The notes under the pieces: model-generated
The model's database searches: none
Seen by the model: only the letters and a program-made list of their open reading frames with translations
Told to the model about the DNA's origin: nothing
Source of the DNA: CAZBZG01 sp964496245
GTDB taxonomy: Bacteria > Planctomycetota > SZUA-567
Reading direction: 5' to 3'
Length of the DNA: 10,828 nt
NCBI GenBank assembly: GCA_964496245.1
Contig: CAZBZG010000157.1
Location: forward strand, 1 to 10,828
Shown here: piece by piece, positions 6,834 to 10,828 of the stretch
Layout: each line of letters begins with the position of its first letter
How positions within the stretch are numbered: position 1 is the first letter of the stretch
Program-made: the position numbers and the translations under genes

Positions 6834-8375
6834 TCAGAAACCTTCCATGGGATCGGTGGCGAGCACGTGCGCGGGCGCGACCACGTGGAGGCTCTTGCTT
6901 TTGGCGAGATCCACCCGCCGTGGCGAACAGGGCTGGCCGTCGGCGTCGTAGAGCACGGTGACCACGGGCCGTGTGAACTGGTCGACGTGCGCGGCGATCA
7001 CGCGGGCCCGCTCGCCGCTGTTCAGCCGGACCCAGCTGCCCACGGGAAAGAGCGAGATGGCCGACAGCAGATTGCGCGCGTAGCGGCTGTCGAGTTTGCG
7101 GGAGCTCGCCATGCGCAGCACCTCTTCGATGGCCTGGTAGGGCAGGCGGCCCTGCGGCCGGAAGGGGCGCCGGGCGACTTGGGCGTGGAAGACGTCGGCG
7201 ATGGCCACGATCTTGGCGTAGTCGTGGATCCCGCGGGACCTGCGGCCGTGGGGATAGCCCGAGCCGTCGAGGCGCTCGTGCGACTGGTAGCCCACGAGCG
7301 GGGCCACTTTGGGCAGGAAGTGAATCGTCTGCAGCCGGTCGATGCCGTAGATGGTATGGCGCATGATTTCGAGATGCTCTTCGTCGCTGAGCGCGCCCTT
7401 TTTGAAGCGGATGCGGGCGGGCACGGCGAGCATGCCGATGTCCGAGAGCAAGGCCCCGTAGCCTACCTCGGTCACCTGCTTGGAGCTGAAGCCGGCTGCG
7501 GCCGCGATGTTGACCGCGATGATGCTGACGTTGACGGCGTGATGCGGCAGGTAATCCTCGTCCCGGCTAAGCATGTAGACGGTCGAGAGCAGCAGCTCGC
7601 GATCCGCGATCAGGGCGGCGATGGTCTGGTCGAGCATGGCCAGGATGAGGCGGCCGTTTACCACGGCGCGGTCGCTCAGGCTCTGGTAGATGCGAACCGT
7701 CTGGGCGATCAGATTCTGGTACAGCTGGACGTAGTACGTCTTGGTCTTGTCCTCGCGCGTGCTGAATGCGTCCACGAAGCGCGCGAAGCGCATGAGGGCT
7801 TCGGAGTGGTTCTCCGGGTGTACCCTGGTGGCGCCCACGGTCTCGAGCTGTTCGATCATCTGATCGATCGTCTTGACCGTGAGCTCGGACGGCTGCTCCA
7901 CCAGGTCGGTCTGTGCGAACTGGACTTGGGGGGGCGTGCTCTTGCGCCGCTCCCGCTGGAGCTCGACCCGCACCCGCCGGAGCCGCTCCTCGTGAGTGGC
8001 TTCGGGCGCGCGCCGCACGTAGACCTCGCGGATGCGGCGGCGGGCCAGGCGTTCCAGCGTGGAGTCGGTGAGACGGGCGCCCTTGGTGAGCAGGAGGCTT
8101 CCGTCGGCCGTGTAGATGTCGAACCCGAGTTGCATGCCGGGCCGGATTTTGGAGAGGCTGAGGGGTTCGAACTGGGCCTGCCGGATCAGGGTCTGGGGGG
8201 TCTCGCCCGGGGCGAGCACGGCGACCTTGTGGAAGCCGTTTTCCGTGAGGGTCCGGATGCCCGCGGCTGTGATGGGCTCGCCCTCGGCAAAGAAACGGGA
8301 GCCGGTCTCCGGATCGTAGACCGCCCGCTCGGACCGGGGCACGGGGGCGAGTTCGGTTGTGTCCACAACGTCCAT
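6834..8375 (-). CDS. HD-GYP-type protein with degenerate metal site
   Basis: The protein has 513 residues and no clear membrane helix. Residues 70-121 (LSKIRPGMQLGFDIYTADGSLLLTKG...VYVRR) are the small N-terminal domain common in HD-GYP proteins. Residues 125-265 are helical and charged. Residues 275-405 form the HD-GYP domain: H279, then Y-G-A-L-L-S311-D312-I-G, H340, S365-H366-E-R-x-D370-GSGYP and ADVFHA at 393-398. Residues 440-500 are the usual C-terminal FPVGSWVRLNSGE beta extension. Active HD-GYP enzymes, which open cyclic-di-GMP in the cytoplasm, have HD and HHE where this one has SD and SHE, and DVFDA where it has DVFHA. The GYP motif is intact. It may therefore bind rather than hydrolyse the nucleotide, or retain weak activity. 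The start ATG follows GCAGGACGC, a weak ribosome site. A promoter lies at 8447-8475. Confidence 0.85.
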   Translation of the reverse strand: MDVVDTTELAPVPRSERAVYDPETGSRFFAEGEPITAAGIRTLTENGFHKVAVLAPGETPQTLIRQAQFEPLSLSKIRPGMQLGFDIYTADGSLLLTKGARLTDSTLERLARRRIREVYVRRAPEATHEERLRRVRVELQRERRKSTPPQVQFAQTDLVEQPSELTVKTIDQMIEQLETVGATRVHPENHSEALMRFARFVDAFSTREDKTKTYYVQLYQNLIAQTVRIYQSLSDRAVVNGRLILAMLDQTIAALIADRELLLSTVYMLSRDEDYLPHHAVNVSIIAVNIAAAAGFSSKQVTEVGYGALLSDIGMLAVPARIRFKKGALSDEEHLEIMRHTIYGIDRLQTIHFLPKVAPLVGYQSHERLDGSGYPHGRRSRGIHDYAKIVAIADVFHAQVARRPFRPQGRLPYQAIEEVLRMASSRKLDSRYARNLLSAISLFPVGSWVRLNSGERARVIAAHVDQFTRPVVTVLYDADGQPCSPRRVDLAKSKSLHVVAPAHVLATDPMEGF

Positions 8376-8446
8376 GCGTCCTGCCTGCTGCAGCCAGGCC
8401 GGGGTGGAGAGCGCCGGGCGATCTCCGCGGGGCTGTGCCGGCCAAC

Positions 8447-8475
8447 ATTGTACACGGATGCTGCAGAGGCGACAA
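8447..8475 (-). promoter_or_regulatory. Sigma70-type promoter for the HD-GYP gene
   Basis: Read on the minus strand, TTGTCG (8475-8470) and TACAAT (8452-8447) are 17 bp apart. The start would be near 8440, giving a leader of about 65 bases. Confidence 0.55.
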
Positions 8476-8567
8476 CCAGCACCGCGGAAAAATCGCGCCG
8501 ATGGCCCCCTGGGTTCATTCAGCCAAGGCGCGGGGTGTCATGGCCTTCTCACGCAGGAGCCAGAGGC

Positions 8568-8596
8568 TTGCGTCCCGTACCTGCCTGTGGTAGACT
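8568..8596 (+). promoter_or_regulatory. Sigma70-type promoter for tmRNA
   Basis: TTGCGT at 8568-8573 and TAGACT at 8591-8596 are separated by 17 bp. Transcription would begin near 8603, about 15 bases before the mature tmRNA 5' end, as expected for a precursor trimmed by RNase P. Confidence 0.65.
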
Positions 8597-8617
8597 GCAG
8601 ATGGAACAGACGAACGT

Positions 8618-8973
8618 GGGGGCGATCCGGTATCGACTGGGTGGCCGACGTTGGGACTGCGTGCCGAGGTTGATCGGTTGGCCTCGTAAAAAGCCGATCA
8701 CACTAAGAACTGCCGAGCATGACTATGCTCTCGCTGCCTAACTGAATGGGCGGCCGTGTTCCCTCCGACGCCGATAGGGGGTGAACACGCCGACATCGGC
8801 TGGGTCGCAGCCAGGCCTGCCCGGGTCGTGTTGCGACCGAGAGCAAAGCCGGGCTGGCGCGGCGAGGTTTGTTGGCGAGCCGACCCGCGCGAGACGCACT
8901 CGCCGACTGCGCACGGAGATGTCCCTCCAGACACCATCGCAGGACGCGGGTTCGATTCCCGCCGCCTCCACCA
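8618..8973 (+). ncRNA. ssrA: Transfer-messenger RNA (tmRNA), one-piece, 356 nt
   Basis: tmRNA rescues stalled ribosomes in trans-translation with SmpB. The 5' strand GGGGGCG (8618-8624) pairs with CGCCTCC (8963-8969), leaving discriminator A8970 and an encoded CCA (8971-8973). The third pair is G.U, the identity element for alanyl-tRNA synthetase. The T-arm is GCGGG-TTCGATT-CCCGC (8946-8962). The pseudoknot ahead of the tag is recognisable: GAGG pairs with CCTC, and GATCGG with CCGATC, flanking the conserved GGCCTCGTAAAAAGCC. The tag reading frame is at 8712-8741, and its last codons GCTGCC pair with GGCGGC (8749-8754) as in helix 5. The length is close to the 363 nt of E. coli. It is divergent from the HD-GYP gene, and a probable integrated element begins just downstream. 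Confidence 0.95.
8712..8741 (+). other. tmRNA proteolysis-tag reading frame (AEHDYALAA, stop)
   Basis: Resume codon GCC, then GAG CAT GAC TAT GCT CTC GCT GCC and TAA. With the alanine carried by tmRNA itself, the tag would be A-AEHDYALAA. It ends in YALAA like the E. coli tag, the signal for ClpXP and related proteases. The resume codon is placed by alignment with the E. coli region and could be off by one codon. Confidence 0.8.
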
Positions 8974-9010
8974 CGATCTACGAGAGCAATCGCTCTCTCA
9001 ACGACAGACG

Positions 9011-9041
9011 CCCCGAGGAAATCTCCTCGGGGTTCTTCGTT
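9011..9041 (+). terminator. Rho-independent terminator of ssrA
   Basis: CCCCGAGGA (9011-9019) pairs perfectly with TCCTCGGGG (9024-9032) around a four-base loop and is followed by the T-rich TTCTTCGTTTT, 38 bp after the tmRNA CCA end. Confidence 0.85.
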
Positions 9042-9150
9042 TTCTGGCCCTATAACCCTATGGTGTAGAGCTTTTTAGAAATGTGCGGGCCTTCTGGTTG
9101 CACACCCTTGCGGGACGCCCTCGCAGGCCGGGCTACCTCCAAAACCGGCC

Positions 9151-9172
9151 CGAGAGGCCCCAAAACCTCTCG
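9151..9172. repeat. Hairpin CGAGAGG / CCTCTCG
   Basis: A perfect seven-base inverted repeat around the loop CCCCAAAA. It overlaps the tandem CTCTCGAA duplication (9167-9182), part of which recurs inverted at 9295-9303. Confidence 0.5.
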
Positions 9173-9183
9173 AACTCTCGAAA

Positions 9184-9217
9184 GTTGCAGGACGTGTGAA
9201 TACGCCCGTCCTGCAAC
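9184..9217. repeat. Perfect 11-bp inverted repeat of the iterated motif
   Basis: GTTGCAGGACG (9184-9194) and CGTCCTGCAAC (9207-9217) are exact complements around a 12-base loop, which can add four more pairs (GTGT with ACGC, one wobble). It is the only closely spaced head-to-head pair of the array, suiting a dimer-binding site or an RNA hairpin. Confidence 0.7.
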
Positions 9218-9632
9218 AGAAGGGGCTGATATAGAACGTTTTATGGGTTTCGCCCTTGCAGGACGTAGATACGGTTTGAAAACGCAGTTCCTGTTTTCGA
9301 GAGCGAGAGGGAATCGAACGGGTCTATTTTCGCGGATTGCTTGACAGGTCGGAGGGTGTTCGCATTGATGCATCCGGCCACTGCAATCCTGTAAGATCCT
9401 TGCCGATATACATATGGCGAAATAGTGGGCGGCGTGTACACCGTTGCAGGACGTGGTTGCCTTGCAGGACGGGGTTGCAGGACGGGCGGGCGTGGGCTTC
9501 GCGGGCAGCGTGGGCGTGTGTAACATTTTTCACGTCCTGCAAGAACTATCTTCGCATCCGTGCGCAAGGAACATAGCGCAAATGGTTTGATACGACATTA
9601 GCTCGTGTCCCCGACGCAACGCCTGAACCGGG

Positions 9633-10058
9633 TTATGAACTATAAGCTGCGCGGAATGTCTCCTCCTGCTCCCCCCACACCGCTGGCACATCCATGTTTA
9701 GGAGCGCATGGAGCGACACATCCGGCTCACGGCCGTCCAGCGCCGCTTCGACGATCCGGGGGGATATACAGCCCAGCCGGAGAATCCGGCGGACGAGCGA
9801 GGCGTCTACGCCGAAATTGTCGGCGAGGGCCTGGGCGTTGGGGAAGTCGCCGGAGTCGATTGCGCACTGCCAAACGTAGGCGCGGGCCAGTGCAACGACC
9901 AGCGGTGACGGCTCGTTATCGTCGTGAGGGGTATCCGGCTCAATAATGACCTTCCGGCCGGACCTCTTGCGCAATTCCATGGGCACGAATATGCGGATTG
10001 TGTCGCCTCGATCCTCCACAATTCGGCCGTCGTCACACGTTATGGTGTCGCCCTTCAT
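9633..10058 (-). CDS. Small helix-turn-helix protein associated with large serine recombinases
   Basis: The protein has 141 residues. The N-terminal 40 residues are a small beta-rich part (VEDRGDTIRIFVPMELRKRSGRKVII). Residues 52-130 match the short proteins often encoded beside large serine recombinases: ALARAYVWQCAIDSGDF, then a ParB-like helix-turn-helix (NAQALADNFGVDASLVRRIL, 74-93), RLGCISPRIVEAALDGREP, and an LL-x3-VPAVWGEQEETF end. The start is the ATG that overlaps the recombinase stop (ATGA), with GAAAGG shortly upstream; an ORF start 39 bases earlier would overlap more and lacks support. Translation is thus coupled to the recombinase. A DNA-binding role is likely, for example control of recombination direction or of element genes; this is inferred from context. 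The TTGCAGGACG array lies immediately downstream of its stop. Confidence 0.7.
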   Translation of the reverse strand: MKGDTITCDDGRIVEDRGDTIRIFVPMELRKRSGRKVIIEPDTPHDDNEPSPLVVALARAYVWQCAIDSGDFPNAQALADNFGVDASLVRRILRLGCISPRIVEAALDGREPDVSLHALLNMDVPAVWGEQEETFRAAYSS

Positions 10059-10828
10059 GATGCTGCCTTTCGTATGGTGCCGGACTTCTGTGAACACCCG
10101 ACCGTCAATTCAGCCATCAGCCCGGTCACCCCGTTTGATTTCAGCGTCATGTCGATGCCGCCGGTGCCCACTGCTATACTTTCGAAGAGCAAGCCGACAA
10201 TTCGTGCCTGTTCGACCGGGAACAAGTGCTCCCACACCGCGTCAACATTCTGGAAGGCACGCCGCACGTCTCCTTCGGTCAGATTCGCTTCGACAACAGC
10301 GTCAGCACGGGCCGTGTGAGCAACGATCTCCGGCTGCTGCAAAATGGCGCGCAGCTGTCGCATCACGGTCTCCTCGGCCTTGGCTGCGGAGACCCGGCGC
10401 ACCGGGCAGTCTTCCTTGAGCCGTTTGTCCATGTTGATGCAGACGTAGTACCTGTATTTCTTGCCGTTCTTCTTGGTCCAGCCAGGCCGCATGGAGCAGC
10501 CGCAATGGCCGCACCGGATGATGCCCTTGAGCATAGCGGGGGTGGTGAAGCGGGTTGCAGCTGCCCGATCCTTGGTATTCTTCGCCAAGATAGCGTGGAC
10601 CTTATCCCATGTGGCCTGGTCAATGAGTGCCGGGTGCTCGCCGTTGTATGTTTGACCCTTATGCGCCACCTTGCCGATGTATTTGACGTTATTCAGCATC
10701 CTGTAGATGTGGGATTTATTGATGGGCAGGCCTTTGCCGATATCTTTATTATCGTAGTTGTTGAAGAAAATGATCTTATCGAAGCTCTCCTGGGCCACCA
10801 AGGTGCGCACGGGACCCATCCCATCCTT
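10055..10828 (-). CDS. Large serine recombinase, C-terminal part (catalytic N-terminus outside window)
   Basis: The frame is open to the right edge and gives 257 visible residues. The first part matches the Recombinase domain (GKGLPINKSHIYRMLNNVKYIGKVAHKG, then ALIDQATWDKVHAIL). Next comes the recombinase zinc ribbon with C-x2-C (CGHC) followed by RYYVC and DCPV, that is cysteines 106, 109, 130 and 141 counted from the edge. The tail has the coiled-coil region and the FPVEQARIVGLLFESIAVGTGGI signature. The resolvase-type catalytic domain with the active serine should be encoded to the right. Such enzymes integrate and excise elements at short att sites without host factors. The ATG at 10819 is internal and not a real start. 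Codon use is less GC-biased than in the genes left of ssrA, consistent with transfer. Confidence 0.85.
   Translation of the reverse strand, partial: KDGMGPVRTLVAQESFDKIIFFNNYDNKDIGKGLPINKSHIYRMLNNVKYIGKVAHKGQTYNGEHPALIDQATWDKVHAILAKNTKDRAAATRFTTPAMLKGIIRCGHCGCSMRPGWTKKNGKKYRYYVCINMDKRLKEDCPVRRVSAAKAEETVMRQLRAILQQPEIVAHTARADAVVEANLTEGDVRRAFQNVDAVWEHLFPVEQARIVGLLFESIAVGTGGIDMTLKSNGVTGLMAELTVGCSQKSGTIRKAAS

Larger units (their letters stand above)
9108..9542. repeat. Iterated motif TTGCAGGACG, seven exact copies in two orientations
   Basis: Exact copies on the + strand are at 9185-9194, 9256-9265, 9444-9453, 9462-9471 and 9475-9484. Exact copies on the - strand (CGTCCTGCAA) are at 9207-9216 and 9533-9542. 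A one-mismatch copy TTGCGGGACG is at 9108-9117, and a weaker relative lies near 9384-9395. Spacing is irregular (13 to about 180 bp), so it is not a tandem or CRISPR-like repeat. The density and two orientations are typical of protein-binding sites or recombinase/replication iterons. Confidence 0.85.
9042..9632. other. Gene-free, repeat-rich stretch between ssrA terminator and the recombinase genes
   Basis: I see no convincing gene in these 590 bases; the open frames are short, overlap on both strands and carry no recognisable pattern. The stretch holds an iterated 10-mer in both orientations, a hairpin at 9151-9172 and another at 9184-9217, a tandem 8-mer CTCTCGAA at 9167-9182, and GCGTGGGC twice (9490-9497, 9509-9516). 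If the downstream genes belong to an integrated element, one attachment junction should lie here. Confidence 0.6.
9042..10828. mobile_element. Putative serine-recombinase integrated element, one end (right part outside window)
   Basis: Downstream of the ssrA terminator the sequence becomes less GC-rich, and the only genes are a large serine recombinase and its usual small partner, both on the minus strand. tmRNA genes are well-known insertion sites for islands and prophages. The left boundary given here is the terminator end; the exact junction is not determined, and no duplicated ssrA end is visible within the window. Confidence 0.5.

Noticed and set aside
6411..8741. A 776-codon open frame on the plus strand
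   Set aside because: It is antisense to the HD-GYP gene and runs on into the tmRNA, whose tag it ends with. The HD-GYP reading has clear domains and a promoter.
9295..9325. A tRNA gene on the minus strand suggested by GTTCGATTCCC
   Set aside because: The flanking bases do not pair into a T-stem, and no acceptor or anticodon stem or CCA end is visible.
9185..9542. CRISPR array
   Set aside because: The repeat unit is only 10 bases, occurs in both orientations and has irregular spacing.
9241..9567. A 108-codon minus-strand frame and other short frames in the 9042-9632 stretch
   Set aside because: Low-complexity proline/arginine composition produced by the repeats, no ribosome site, and competing frames on both strands.

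Overview
This is a GC-rich bacterial window, with most genes roughly two-thirds G+C by eye. It holds nine protein genes (two of them cut by the window edges), one tmRNA gene and the start of a probable integrated element. The lineage cannot be fixed from the sequence alone. Tandem QueG-like iron-sulfur proteins, an NAT_N/GNAT_C acyltransferase, PilZ and HD-GYP proteins, and a one-piece tmRNA whose tag is of the AExxYALAA type would suit a PVC-group bacterium such as Kiritimatiellota, Lentisphaerota or Planctomycetota. That is a low-confidence inference.

Region 1 (1-2802, + strand): the effector-binding half of an IclR-family regulator runs in from the left edge. It is followed by two QueG-like [4Fe-4S] proteins in tandem, each with its own strong ribosome binding site. 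The regulator may control the pair, and neither iron-sulfur protein sits in an obvious queuosine context.

Region 2 (2803-6798, + strand): a large imperfect inverted repeat lies in the gap. After it comes a good sigma70-type promoter (TTGCCA-17-TAGACT) that starts a compact operon of four genes: a membrane-anchored PilZ protein, a PHP-domain phosphoesterase, an NAT_N/GNAT_C acyltransferase that overlaps the PHP gene by 4 bp, and a TlyA-type methyltransferase domain without its S4 domain.

Region 3 (6834-8973): a convergent minus-strand gene encodes an HD-GYP protein in which two metal-ligand histidines are replaced by serine. It is divergent from ssrA (tmRNA), and both have recognisable promoters in the 242-bp gap. 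The tmRNA is complete: G3.U alanine acceptor stem, PK1 pseudoknot, encoded tag AEHDYALAA, T-arm and CCA, with a rho-independent terminator behind it.

Region 4 (9042-10828): base composition and style change just after the tmRNA terminator. A gene-free stretch of about 590 bp carries at least seven exact copies of TTGCAGGACG in both orientations, plus several hairpins. Behind it, reading toward the tmRNA, are a small helix-turn-helix protein gene and, overlapping it by 4 bp, the C-terminal part of a large serine recombinase whose catalytic domain lies beyond the right edge. The simplest reading is one end of a serine-recombinase element inserted downstream of ssrA. The repeat array is the best candidate for something undescribed: recombinase sites, operators for the small protein, or another element-specific function.
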